DNA of 64,000 nt from Candidatus Gastranaerophilales bacterium (GTDB taxonomy: Bacteria > Cyanobacteriota > Vampirovibrionia > Gastranaerophilales > Gastranaerophilaceae): NCBI GenBank assembly GCA_944326685.1, contig CALVEV010000035.1, forward strand, positions 1 to 64,000, in the 5' to 3' direction. The translations under genes and the position numbers were made by a program. The notes beneath the pieces are model-generated. The model was not told the origin of the DNA and searched no databases. It was given only the letters and a program-made list of their open reading frames with translations. Positions 52,064-60,976 of this stretch are shown piece by piece (positions within the stretch are counted from its first letter, which is position 1; each line of letters starts with the position of its first letter).

Positions 52064-55000
52064 CTAGTCAACAGAGAAGATATCTCTAATATCATCCATA
52101 GTTAGAGACTTAGTAATATTTCTATCTACAGAAATTACGCTATCAACAAGGTCGCGTTTTCTTGTTTTAAGTTTTTGGATTTTTTCTTCAACTGTATTCT
52201 TAGTAATAATTCTATATACAAAGACTTTCTTAGTTTGACCAATACGATAAGCTCTGTCTGTAGCTTGATCTTCAACTGCAGGGTTCCACCAAGGGTCATA
52301 GTGGATAACATAATCTGCACCGGTTAAATTCAAACCTGTACCACCAGCTTTTAAACTGATTAAGAATACTTTTACACTTGGATTATTATTGAAGTTTTCA
52401 ACTGCTTTTTGTCGGTCTTTTGTCTTACCTGTTAAGTATTCATATTCAATACCTACTCTATCCATCCAACCTTTAATGATATCTAACATATCAACAAATT
52501 GGCTGAACAATAGAACTCTATGACCTTCATCAACAATCTGTTCAAGCATTCCTTTAAGATATTCAAATTTACCTGATTGCATAACCCCTTTAACATGTTC
52601 TTTATCATAAAGTTTAGGGTGACAACAGATTTGACGTAATCTCAATAATGCAGAGAAGATAGACATTCTGCTCTTTTCTAAACCATTCATTTCGATACTC
52701 TTGAATAGTTCTTCCTTCGTACTGTCTAATACTTCTAAATAGAAATCTCTTTGTTCCGGAGTTAATTCACAGTATGCCATATTTTCAACTTTATCCGGTA
52801 AATCTTTTGCAACATCGCGTTTCATACGACGTAAGATAAATGGATAAATTTGAAGTTTAAGACGTTTTTCAACTGTTTTATCTTGTCTTTCCATTATTGG
52901 AGTAACATAACGTGAATTAAATTCTGCCATTGAGAACAAGAATCCGTTCATCAAGAAATCAAATACTGACCATAATTCTTCAAGTTTATTCTCAATTGGT
53001 GTACCTGATAATGCTAATCTATGTTTTGAATTTAAAGTCTTAACGGCTTGAGCAGTTTGAGAAATTGCATTTTTGATATTTTGAGATTCATCAAGAATAA
53101 TATATCTGAAATTATATTTTCTAAATTTTTCAATATCTCGTCTTATCAAAGCATAACTTGTAATAACAATATCATAATTAGGTATCTCATCAAATAATTT
53201 TGCTCTATCTACACCTGATAATTTCAAACAACTTAAGCCAGGAGTAAATTTCTGAATTTCAGCTTCCCAGTTAAATACAACTGTAGTTGGTGCAATAACT
53301 AATGTTGGTTCAGGTCCGTCTACTTCTTTTGCTTTTTGGAGTAATGCTAATGCTTGAAGTGTTTTACCTAACCCCATATCATCTGCAAGAATACCATTCA
53401 AACCATATTTATACATAAACCACAACCAACTGAAACCTTTAATTTGATAATCACGGAAGGTTGCATTAATTTCTTTTGGTAATTCAGTATGCTCTGTTGT
53501 TGAGAATGATGAAATTTGTTCCCAAAATACTTTAAACTCATCACTCAAAACTAATTCAAAATCTAAGTTCTTAAGTTCTTGAATTAAACCTGCACGATAT
53601 GTTTTAACTCGATATTTATTTTCATTGTTTCTATATGCATCAAAAGAGTTAAATGATTTCATCATCTGATAAATATTTTGTGCAGGATATTCAACAAACC
53701 CTAAGCTTCTAACTCTTGCATATTTTTCACCACTTTGAATTGTGTCATAAATATCATCAAAATTGATAATCTCATCACCAACTTGACCATATAATTGAAC
53801 TTCGAATTCATCAGGTGCATCTTCACAGAAATCTATTTTCGCACACATTCTGAATGGATTTTCCATAAGTTTGAAGAAATTCATATCATCTTTTTCTTCA
53901 AACTTCCAACCATCACCTGCTTGTTTTATATAATAGTTATAAAAATCGATTGCAACTTCTTTTTCTAAAGCTAAGTTATTGGTTTGCATAGGAACAAATT
54001 TACAACCTAACAACATTTGATAAGCAAGTTGTTCATGTTGATAATTTCTCTTTAACCAATATACATAATCTTCACCATCTTTTTTAGTTGTAATTGTAAC
54101 ATAAGGTGACTTATCTTTATTTTTTGAATATGGAACTCTTACTCCATCATAATCAAATTCTAATGATGCTTTCAATGATTGGTCATAATCAATACCTAAT
54201 GTTACAACATTTAATGGAGGTCTTTCCTCAAGCATCAAATTACTTATTTGTTCAGATACAGTTACATCAATTACTGATTGGATTTGGGGAAGTTCTTCAT
54301 AAATAAATTTCCCACCTTCTGAATCTTTTAAATCAGTAAATGTTGATTTAATAACATTTTGAGGCAACTCATTCATTGCAACATTTATTGGGAAGATAAT
54401 ATTTTTGTATCTACCCCATTTTAATTGACGAGAGAAATATTTTACCTCTTCAAATGGATAAACATTATCATCATTTGGTCTATTCCAATATAATGCAAGC
54501 ATTATACTACCATTTGGAGAAGACGAAACATCCATTGATAATTTCCATTCTTCGTCAACAAATTTTATTCTTTGTTTCGTTTTTTCATCCAATACCTCAT
54601 CAACTTGAGCTAACAATGGAAACATTGGTTGGAATTTCGTAATAGGTATATCATACCAACCAGCCTTTTTATCTTGACGAGCTATTTTAAAAATTGTTTG
54701 GAATATTGCAACTTCTGCTTTTTGAGAATCATTCAATGAAAAATTAGGTTGTTCTCTTTGAATTTCAATTAATGCTCTAAGAACATTCTCTATTGAACGA
54801 ATAATTTTCCCTGTTTTTCTATCCCTTATAAGAACTGAGAAGAAATTTTGTTTTCTTTTAGGATTAAAATGAAAAATATAACTTCCTTGTGGAATATCCA
54901 TTAAATCTGTATTTTCATCAGGGAAATCATGTTCTATTCCATATTTTGTTTCTAACCAATCTTCATAAGCATGCTCATTGATTGCCTTCAGAGCAACTGC

Positions 55001-55249
55001 AACAGAATGTTTACACCATTCTTCTTTCAATGGACAATTACAACGAGCTTCTACTGCATTCTTTTTAAAAATTAAATCTGTAGTATAAGCATCTTGATAA
55101 TTCCCTTTTACTTTTGCCTTGTAAAAGTTTTTTTCAGGTTCTGAGCTCATTATCATATCTTTTTGATAATACTCATAACCTCTGCGCCAACTACCAGCAG
55201 AAGCAACTTCTTTTATATACTTATAGTTAAATTCAAAAACTTTACTCAT
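52064..55249 (-). CDS. SNF2-family helicase with N-terminal SWIM zinc finger
   Basis: 1061 residues. The SWIM finger ligands are C70, C72, C79 and H81. A 500-residue central region belongs to the bacterial SNF2-associated type. The ATPase begins near 600: Walker A-type DDMGLGKT near 625, Walker B/DEXH-type DESQ near 719, and RQICCHPKL. The C-terminal helicase lobe has SLKAGGTGLNL and DRAYRIGQ. Such proteins are DNA-dependent translocases thought to remodel protein-DNA complexes. It is a single gene with its own terminator. An AAGGA site lies 16 bases from the ATG, further than usual. Confidence 0.93.
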   Translation of the reverse strand: MSKVFEFNYKYIKEVASAGSWRRGYEYYQKDMIMSSEPEKNFYKAKVKGNYQDAYTTDLIFKKNAVEARCNCPLKEEWCKHSVAVALKAINEHAYEDWLETKYGIEHDFPDENTDLMDIPQGSYIFHFNPKRKQNFFSVLIRDRKTGKIIRSIENVLRALIEIQREQPNFSLNDSQKAEVAIFQTIFKIARQDKKAGWYDIPITKFQPMFPLLAQVDEVLDEKTKQRIKFVDEEWKLSMDVSSSPNGSIMLALYWNRPNDDNVYPFEEVKYFSRQLKWGRYKNIIFPINVAMNELPQNVIKSTFTDLKDSEGGKFIYEELPQIQSVIDVTVSEQISNLMLEERPPLNVVTLGIDYDQSLKASLEFDYDGVRVPYSKNKDKSPYVTITTKKDGEDYVYWLKRNYQHEQLAYQMLLGCKFVPMQTNNLALEKEVAIDFYNYYIKQAGDGWKFEEKDDMNFFKLMENPFRMCAKIDFCEDAPDEFEVQLYGQVGDEIINFDDIYDTIQSGEKYARVRSLGFVEYPAQNIYQMMKSFNSFDAYRNNENKYRVKTYRAGLIQELKNLDFELVLSDEFKVFWEQISSFSTTEHTELPKEINATFRDYQIKGFSWLWFMYKYGLNGILADDMGLGKTLQALALLQKAKEVDGPEPTLVIAPTTVVFNWEAEIQKFTPGLSCLKLSGVDRAKLFDEIPNYDIVITSYALIRRDIEKFRKYNFRYIILDESQNIKNAISQTAQAVKTLNSKHRLALSGTPIENKLEELWSVFDFLMNGFLFSMAEFNSRYVTPIMERQDKTVEKRLKLQIYPFILRRMKRDVAKDLPDKVENMAYCELTPEQRDFYLEVLDSTKEELFKSIEMNGLEKSRMSIFSALLRLRQICCHPKLYDKEHVKGVMQSGKFEYLKGMLEQIVDEGHRVLLFSQFVDMLDIIKGWMDRVGIEYEYLTGKTKDRQKAVENFNNNPSVKVFLISLKAGGTGLNLTGADYVIHYDPWWNPAVEDQATDRAYRIGQTKKVFVYRIITKNTVEEKIQKLKTRKRDLVDSVISVDRNITKSLTMDDIRDIFSVD

Positions 55250-55437
55250 TTAATAGAGTTTCACATCCTTCTCGGGTTTTGATAAATTAAAAAATCACAT
55301 AAAAAAATCGATAAAAGATAACGTTATATAAAGCTTCCTAACTGCTATCTTATCAATTCTGCAATTTGTCAAAACAAAAATCTAAATTGCATAACATTAT
55401 TGTACATGAAATCTAAAAAAAAACAAGAGTTTATACA

Positions 55438-55466
55438 TTGTAAAATATAGAAAAATCCTATATAAT
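55438..55466 (+). promoter_or_regulatory. promoter of the second YkgJ gene, predicted leaderless
   Basis: TTGTAA (55438-55443), 17 bases, perfect TATAAT (55461-55466), seven bases, ATG at 55474. No ribosome site is present. Confidence 0.6.
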
Positions 55467-55473
55467 TTAAAAT

Positions 55474-56022
55474 ATGTTAAAAAAGTATGAAAAATTTTTA
55501 AAAGAATTCGATAAAAAACTCAAAAAATACTTTGATTCTCAGTCAAAACACATATGTTGTAAAGAAGGTTGTTCTGCTTGTTGTGAAGTTGGAGATTATC
55601 CATTTTCACAACTTGAAATGATGTATTTAATGACTGGATTTAGAAAATTACCGATTGAAAAACAAAAAATTATCAAAGAAAATATGGATAATTTGAAAAA
55701 GAGCAGATTATTTAAACACTTTTTCCATCAATGTCCATTCTTGATTGATAAAAAATGTTCTGTATATAAATATAGAGGAATTACATGTAGAACATTTGGT
55801 TTAGCATATGTAGTGGACAACAAAACAAAAACAGTTAAAATTCCGGAATGCACAAAAGAAGGATTAAACTTTAGCAACGTATATGATGGAAAAGAAATTA
55901 CAATTGACCCTATACAAGAAAATCTTGATTTACCTTATGTAATAGAATCAAAACTTGCAAAAAGTCATAAACTTGAATTTGGAGAAATTCGTTCTCTTAT
56001 TGATTGGTTCCCAGATAATTAA
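55474..56022 (+). CDS. YkgJ-family cysteine cluster protein
   Basis: 182 residues. The ligand cluster is C-C-K-E-G-C-S-A-C-C at about 26-35, followed by C-P-F, C-S-V-Y and RGITCRTFG, the full YkgJ signature for Zn/Fe-S binding. It has no membrane segment. It is upstream of the biotin genes by 30 bases on the same strand, but bioF has its own -10 box, so joint transcription is uncertain. The predicted transcript start is at or next to the ATG. A paralogue is at 3553. Confidence 0.82.
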   Translation: MLKKYEKFLKEFDKKLKKYFDSQSKHICCKEGCSACCEVGDYPFSQLEMMYLMTGFRKLPIEKQKIIKENMDNLKKSRLFKHFFHQCPFLIDKKCSVYKYRGITCRTFGLAYVVDNKTKTVKIPECTKEGLNFSNVYDGKEITIDPIQENLDLPYVIESKLAKSHKLEFGEIRSLIDWFPDN

Positions 56023-56052
56023 TTTTCTTCTTATTTGTAGTAAAATAAAGCT

Positions 56053-57201
56053 ATGGAAGATATTTTAAAAGAACTTGAAGAACTTAAATCTAATAATATG
56101 TTTAGACAAATTTCGCCTATTGAAAAAAAAGAAGGGGAATTTGTTTTTATTAATGGCAAAAAGATGATTAATTTTTCATCTAATGATTATTTAGGACTTA
56201 GTACTGATAAAACGTTAGTTGATGAATTTTGTAAAAAATATATGAATTCATCTGAATTTGCATTTTCTTCAGCTTCTGCAAGATTATTAAGTGGAACATC
56301 AAATATTTATAACACTTTGGAAAATACTCTTGCTAAATTATTTAAAAAAGATGCTGCTTTGATTTTTAACACAGGTTTTCAATGTAATTTAGGAGTTATA
56401 TCGTCTATTGTAGGTCAAGGTGATGTTATTTTTTCTGACAAATTAAACCATGCCAGCATAATTGACGGGATGAGATTATCAGGCGCAACTTTTTACAGAT
56501 ACAAACATCTCGATTACAAAAACTTAGAAGAATTATTAAAAAAACATCGTTCAAAGTTTAAAAGAGCTATTATTATATCAGAATCAGTATTTTCAATGGA
56601 TGGTGATATTGCTGATATTGATAAATTAATTAAACTAAAAAAAGAATACAACACATTATTAATGATTGATGAAGCACATGCATTTTGTGCAATAGATGAT
56701 AAATGTGCAGGAATATCTAATTTTAAAGATGTTGATATAATAACTGCGACATTTGGTAAAGCATTAGCATCATTCGGAGCTTTTGCTGTATCAAGCAAAC
56801 CTATTATTGAATATCTGACAAATAAAGCTCGCTCTTTTATATTCTCAACATCAATTCCGCCTGTTAATATTATGTGGACAAATTGGTTACTGACAGAAAA
56901 AAAAGATTACATTAATAAAAAGAGAGAAAACCTTGCAGAATTAATAATTAGAACTCACAAATTATTAAATGATTATAATATTAATACAGTTTCTGAATCA
57001 CAAATTATTCCTGTAATATTAAAAACACCTGATAAAGCAGGAGAAATTGCAGAGAAGCTAAAAAATGAAGGATATTTTATACTTCCTATAAGACCGCCTT
57101 CTGTTCCTATCGGAACTTCAAGATTAAGATTATCTTTAACAGCTAATATTCAATTTAAAGATGTTAGAAAGTTATTTGAGTTAATAAAAGATGAAATATA
57201 A
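56053..57201 (+). CDS. bioF: 8-amino-7-oxononanoate synthase
   Basis: 382 residues. A PLP-dependent alpha-oxoamine synthase that joins pimeloyl-ACP/CoA and alanine, a step in biotin synthesis. PLP lysine K236 lies in TATFGKALAS, DEAH is at 206-209, and the SNDYLGL motif is at 43-49. The context with bioG and bioC supports BioF rather than 2-amino-3-ketobutyrate CoA ligase. A TAAAAT box lies six bases before the ATG and no ribosome site is seen. It overlaps bioG by eleven bases. Confidence 0.92.
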   Translation: MEDILKELEELKSNNMFRQISPIEKKEGEFVFINGKKMINFSSNDYLGLSTDKTLVDEFCKKYMNSSEFAFSSASARLLSGTSNIYNTLENTLAKLFKKDAALIFNTGFQCNLGVISSIVGQGDVIFSDKLNHASIIDGMRLSGATFYRYKHLDYKNLEELLKKHRSKFKRAIIISESVFSMDGDIADIDKLIKLKKEYNTLLMIDEAHAFCAIDDKCAGISNFKDVDIITATFGKALASFGAFAVSSKPIIEYLTNKARSFIFSTSIPPVNIMWTNWLLTEKKDYINKKRENLAELIIRTHKLLNDYNINTVSESQIIPVILKTPDKAGEIAEKLKNEGYFILPIRPPSVPIGTSRLRLSLTANIQFKDVRKLFELIKDEI

Positions 57202-57802
57202 ATTTTTCCAAGAAAACAATAAAAACTTAATTATATTCTTCAACGGCTGGGGTATGGACGAATTAATAATATCTCACCTTAAAAGAGATGATTTTGATTT
57301 ATTAGTTTTGTATGATTATAACGATTTGGATATAGAATTCCCTAACTTAAATAATTATGAAAAAAAATATATTATAGGTTGGTCAATGGGAGTAATGATA
57401 TCAACATTATTCTATGATTGTTTTGGGGAAATTGATAAATATATTGCAATAAACGGAACTCCAAAACCTATTGATGATAAATATGGAATTCCTGAAAAAA
57501 TTTATAAACTAACTCTTAGAGGATTTAATGAAACATCTTGCCAAAAGTTTATGGAAAGAATGTTTGATTCTACTCCACCAATTAGTAAATTTTCAAACAG
57601 AGAATTTGAATCTCAAAAAATAGAACTTGCTAATCTTATGGGGATAGAAGGGAAAATAATTTCTTTTGATAAAACTATTGTTTCGAATAATGATAATATT
57701 ATTCCTACAAAAAACCAGTTGAATTATTGGAAAAATCCTGAGATTATAGAAAGTGGACATTGTCCATTCTTTAAATATGAAAGCTGGTCAGAAATCATAT
57801 GA
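57191..57802 (+). CDS. bioG: pimeloyl-ACP methyl ester esterase BioG
   Basis: 203 residues of the DUF452/BioG alpha/beta-hydrolase family. The nucleophile is Ser65 in GWSMG, and a late His lies in ESGHCPFFKYESW; FFNGWGMDE near 17 is a family signature. It frees pimeloyl-ACP from its methyl ester, ending chain elongation. It overlaps bioF by eleven bases and bioC by four, so all three are translated together. Confidence 0.9.
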   Translation: MKYKFFQENNKNLIIFFNGWGMDELIISHLKRDDFDLLVLYDYNDLDIEFPNLNNYEKKYIIGWSMGVMISTLFYDCFGEIDKYIAINGTPKPIDDKYGIPEKIYKLTLRGFNETSCQKFMERMFDSTPPISKFSNREFESQKIELANLMGIEGKIISFDKTIVSNNDNIIPTKNQLNYWKNPEIIESGHCPFFKYESWSEII

Positions 57803-58506
57803 TAGATAAAACACTAGTTAGAGAACGGTTTAAAAAAAATCTAAAAACATATAAAGATAATTCTGTCATTCAAAACAAAATGGCAGATAAACTTATTTCT
57901 ATGATTTCTAACAATCCAAAATCTATTTTAGAACTCGGATGTGGTACTGGTGTTTTAACGGAAAAATTAATAAATAAATATCATTTTACAAAATATAATG
58001 CATCCGATATTGTATTTGAATGTGAATCATATATAAGAAAAATTTCAGATAAAATAAATTTTATTCCATCAGATATAGAAGAATTTGAATTCAAAGAAAA
58101 ATACGATTTAATAATTTCAAATGCGACTTTTCAATGGATAGAAAATTTAGAACCATTTATTGAAAAACTCAAAAAACAACTAACTCCAAATGGAGAACTT
58201 ATATTTTCAACATTTGGAGAAGATAATTTAAAAGAAATAACAGACATAACAAATGTAGGTTTAAATTATTATTCGTTAGAAAATCTAAAAAATATATTTA
58301 ACCCCTTTGAAATCAAAGAAGAAAAACTTACATTAGAATTTAATTCGGCTAAAGATGTTCTAAAACACTTAAAATTAACAGGAGTAAACTCAATTAAATC
58401 AAAACATTGGACAAAATCTGATTTAATAAATTTTGAAAACAAATACAAGGAAATTTGCCCTGACAAAATCCAACTTACGTATCATCCAATATATATAAAA
58501 TTGTAA
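57799..58506 (+). CDS. bioC: malonyl-ACP O-methyltransferase BioC
   Basis: 235 residues. SAM loop ILELGCGTGVLTEKL, then DLIISNATFQWIENL and LTPNGELIFSTFGEDNLKEI match BioC. It methylates malonyl-ACP so the fatty-acid machinery can build pimelate. The last gene of the operon; bioA, bioB and bioD are not in the window. Confidence 0.92.
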   Translation: MIDKTLVRERFKKNLKTYKDNSVIQNKMADKLISMISNNPKSILELGCGTGVLTEKLINKYHFTKYNASDIVFECESYIRKISDKINFIPSDIEEFEFKEKYDLIISNATFQWIENLEPFIEKLKKQLTPNGELIFSTFGEDNLKEITDITNVGLNYYSLENLKNIFNPFEIKEEKLTLEFNSAKDVLKHLKLTGVNSIKSKHWTKSDLINFENKYKEICPDKIQLTYHPIYIKL

Positions 58507-58541
58507 TTTATACACTTATTATTAAAAAATGTTACAGTTTT

Positions 58542-58570
58542 TTGACAAACACAGAAAAAAACACTATTAT
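58542..58570 (+). promoter_or_regulatory. near-consensus sigma70 promoter of the 58-residue gene
   Basis: Perfect TTGACA (58542-58547), 17 bases, TATTAT (58565-58570). It gives a leader of about 45 bases and is one of the strongest promoters in the window. Confidence 0.8.
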
Positions 58571-58620
58571 AAACACAACTTTTTTAAAAAGTTAGTGTGT
58601 AGTTAAATAGGAGATTTATT

Positions 58621-58797
58621 ATGGCAGTAAAAGCAGTAGGAGTAAACTTTAAAGCAAAAGCACCTAATCTTAAACAGCTTAAAAATGTTGTTAAAGAAGC
58701 ACCTCAACCAGCAGCTCCAACAACAGTTACAACACCTCAAAATCCATTAACAGGCGTTGTAAAAAACGCAGGTGCAAAGCTTAACAAAATTGGCTAA
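58621..58797 (+). CDS. small basic Pro/Ala-rich protein
   Basis: 58 residues, found by hand because of its length. AGGAG site, near-consensus promoter and ATG are all in order, so expression should be high. The basic N-terminus has VNFKAK at about 8-13, then a Pro/Thr-rich middle, and ends GAKLNKIG. There is no cysteine or membrane helix and I do not recognise it. The VNFKAK motif parallels IVFRSN (gene at 7742) and INFTAR (gene at 28224). Confidence 0.7.
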   Translation: MAVKAVGVNFKAKAPNLKQLKNVVKEAPQPAAPTTVTTPQNPLTGVVKNAGAKLNKIG

Positions 58798-58821
58798 ATC
58801 TCAAGTTTTCTAATAGACAAA

Positions 58822-58882
58822 CAAGCGGGATAAAACCTTTAATAACCTGTTTAAATGTTAACCTTCATTGTTTTCCCGCTTG
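58822..58882. terminator. hairpin after the 58-residue gene
   Basis: CAAGCGGG (58822-58829) pairs with CCCGCTTG (58875-58882) and further AAAAC/GTTTT pairs extend it after a bulge. The loop is about 34 bases. No clean T-tract follows on the plus strand, so it may be a 3' structure or a small RNA rather than a classical terminator. Confidence 0.45.
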
Positions 58883-58930
58883 ATGTCCGTTAGGATTGAA
58901 TATGTATATTAAGAATATGAGATGTATGTT

Positions 58931-59098
58931 CTAAAAACCTCTTTGAAGTAAAATATTATTTTCAGGAGTATTCATAAATAATTGATTTAAGACATAAGCT
59001 TTTGTTTCATAAACAATATTTTCCGTTTGTTTTCTTCTTAAGTCACATAAGCCGATAACTGTTGACTCATTGTTAAATAAATTTTTAATAAAACCCAT
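58931..59098 (-). CDS. small hypothetical protein
   Basis: 55 residues, read by hand. It begins MGFIKNLFNNEST and ends NNILLQRGF. A GAGAGG site lies nine bases before the ATG at 59098, and a TTGACA box lies at 59152-59157 on the minus strand. The body is hydrophilic with one Cys. Not recognised. It is divergent from the DUF1858 gene. Confidence 0.5.
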   Translation of the reverse strand: MGFIKNLFNNESTVIGLCDLRRKQTENIVYETKAYVLNQLFMNTPENNILLQRGF

Positions 59099-59206
59099 CT
59101 TTCAAAACCTCTCTTTTTGTTGTACAATTTATTTAATGATATTTTTTGTTTTGTCAATTTTTTGATAAAAAAATAATAAAAATTTCATCAATATAAGGAG
59201 CAAATT

Positions 59207-59410
59207 ATGGAAAAGAAAGTTACAAAAGAAATGGGAATTATGGATATAGTTCAACAATATCCTGAAAGTTTAGAAGTTTTTGCTAAATACGGATTAGGTT
59301 GTATTGGTTGTGCTGCAGCTCGTTTCGAAAATTTAGAAGCAGGTGCTAAAGTTCACGGATTTGATCCTGACGAAATGGTTAACGATATTAACGAACTTAT
59401 CAATAAATAG
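59207..59410 (+). CDS. DUF1858 redox-disulfide domain protein
   Basis: 67 residues. The GLGCIGCAAARFE motif gives a CxxC pair at about 32-35 in the setting of the 'hybrid cluster protein-associated redox disulfide' family, small proteins common in anaerobes. It has a MDIVQQYPESLEVFAKYG start typical of the domain. A strong AAGGAG site precedes the ATG. No hybrid cluster protein gene is next to it. Confidence 0.9.
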   Translation: MEKKVTKEMGIMDIVQQYPESLEVFAKYGLGCIGCAAARFENLEAGAKVHGFDPDEMVNDINELINK

Positions 59411-59452
59411 TTAACCGTTGTTTTTATTCACAACCAATATTAAGGTATTTTT

Positions 59453-59878
59453 ATGGTTATATGGCAATTATTAGTTATTATAGGGTTAGCATTTCTCGTT
59501 CTTGAGATGTTCACGCCTGTAATGTTTTTTCTAAATTTTGCGATTGCAGCTTTTATTACTGCAATCGCTTCTATATTTGTACTTAATATTAATTTTCTTA
59601 TGCTGTTTTTTGTTATTTTAGCTTTAGTATTACTTTTATTTTTAAGACCTATGCTTATGAATAGAAAAACTTCAAAGTCACAAACTACCGGCATGGAAAA
59701 CAAATATATCGGTAAAACTGCAAAAGTTATTGAAACTATTACTCAAACATCAGGTGCGATTTCTATTTATGATGAAAGATGGGAAGCTAGAATCCTTGAT
59801 AATAATGAAATCCCTGTTGGTGAAAATGTTAAAATCGTTAAATACGATAGTCTTATTATGTTTGTTGAAAGGAATTAA
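59453..59878 (+). CDS. NfeD-family membrane protein
   Basis: 141 residues. Three membrane helices fill residues 1-70, then a C-terminal OB-fold domain (75-141) has YIGKTAKVIE and GAISIYDERWEARI. It is the short NfeD form without the protease domain. It sits three bases before the SPFH gene, its usual partner; together they form membrane microdomain assemblies in other bacteria. Confidence 0.9.
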   Translation: MVIWQLLVIIGLAFLVLEMFTPVMFFLNFAIAAFITAIASIFVLNINFLMLFFVILALVLLLFLRPMLMNRKTSKSQTTGMENKYIGKTAKVIETITQTSGAISIYDERWEARILDNNEIPVGENVKIVKYDSLIMFVERN

Positions 59879-59881
59879 ATT

Positions 59882-60859
59882 ATGTTTTTAGTAACTGTAT
59901 TATTAATTGCAGCTGCGATTATTTTTGTATCAAAAGGTGTAATTATTGTTAAACAAGCAGAAGTTGTAATTATTGAAAGACTCGGGAAATTTGAAAGAGT
60001 TTTAGAATCAGGATTAAATCTTATATTCCCAATCCTTGAAACACCAAGACCAATTGCTTGGAAAGTTACACAAAAAAGTATTGATGGAAAAACTTATTCT
60101 TATGTAAAAGAAAAAGAAAGAATTGATTTAAGAGAAACTGTTTATGATTTCCCTAGACAAAATGTTATTACAAAAGACAACGTTTCAATAAGCATAAATG
60201 CACTATTATATTTCCAAATTGTTGACCCTAAATCAGCAGTTTATGAAATCCAAAACCTACCTGAAGCTATTGAAAAATTAACTCAAACAACATTAAGAAA
60301 CTTAGTAGGTCAAATTGACTTAGATGAAACATTAGTTTCAAGAGATAAAATTAATCAAGAGTTAAGAGCAATCCTAGATGAAGCAACAAACAAATGGGGA
60401 GTAAAAGTTAATAGAGTAGAACTTCAAGATATTATCCCACCTGTTGATATTCAAACCGCAATGGAAAAACAAATGAAAGCAGAACGTGATAGACGTGCTG
60501 CAATATTAGAAGCAGAAGGGCTTAAAAAAGCTGCAATCTTAAAAGCTGAAGGTGAAAAGGAAGCTGCTATTAATAAAGCAGAAGGTGATAAACAAGCATC
60601 AATCTTAAGAGCAGATGGTATTGCGCAAGCAAGAATATTAGAAGCTGATGGTGAAAAACAAGCTATTCAAAAAATCATTGATGCATTAGCAGACAAAGGA
60701 CAACCTGACAAATACCTAATCGCAATGAAATACTTAGAAACAATGGAAAGTATTACATCTGGTAAAGATAATAAGGTTGTATATATGCCTTATGAAGCAA
60801 CAGGAATCTTGAGTTCAGTTGACGGAATAAAAGAAATGTTCAAAGGAAATAAAATTTAA
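59882..60859 (+). CDS. SPFH/band 7 (stomatin/paraslipin-type) protein
   Basis: 325 residues. One N-terminal membrane anchor (2-22), then the band 7 domain (VVIIERLGKFERVLESGLNLIFPI..), then a coiled-coil of repeated A-E-G-x-K-x-A-A-I units (about 205-265) as in QmcA/paraslipin. It forms membrane-bound oligomers and acts with NfeD. A perfect-palindrome terminator follows at 60884. Confidence 0.94.
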   Translation: MFLVTVLLIAAAIIFVSKGVIIVKQAEVVIIERLGKFERVLESGLNLIFPILETPRPIAWKVTQKSIDGKTYSYVKEKERIDLRETVYDFPRQNVITKDNVSISINALLYFQIVDPKSAVYEIQNLPEAIEKLTQTTLRNLVGQIDLDETLVSRDKINQELRAILDEATNKWGVKVNRVELQDIIPPVDIQTAMEKQMKAERDRRAAILEAEGLKKAAILKAEGEKEAAINKAEGDKQASILRADGIAQARILEADGEKQAIQKIIDALADKGQPDKYLIAMKYLETMESITSGKDNKVVYMPYEATGILSSVDGIKEMFKGNKI

Positions 60860-60883
60860 TTATCAAATAATAAAATAAAATTT

Positions 60884-60917
60884 AAGGAACAAATAAATAT
60901 TTATTTGTTCCTTTTTT
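60884..60917 (+). terminator. terminator of the NfeD-SPFH operon
   Basis: Perfect 30-base palindrome (AAGGAACAAATAAAT and complement, 60884-60913) followed by T-run. It also separates this operon from the MarR promoter. Confidence 0.85.
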
Positions 60918-60923
60918 ATTTAA

Positions 60924-60953
60924 TTGATTTTTGTTTTTTCTTTGTGTTATGAT
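60924..60953 (+). promoter_or_regulatory. promoter of the marR-emrA-emrB operon
   Basis: TTGATT (60924-60929), 18 bases, TATGAT (60948-60953). The -10 box lies inside the inverted repeat at 60942-60963. Confidence 0.5.
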
Positions 60954-60963
60954 GATAACACAA
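60942..60963 (+). promoter_or_regulatory. putative MarR operator
   Basis: Perfect inverted repeat TTGTGTTAT-GATG-ATAACACAA covering the -10 box and ending 13 bases before the MarR start. The size and position fit an autoregulated MarR site. Confidence 0.7.
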
Positions 60964-60976
60964 GGATAGGTTTATA

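Noticed and set aside
52135..52320. 61-codon frame on the same strand inside the SNF2 gene
   Set aside because: Out-of-frame shadow in the helicase C-terminal lobe.
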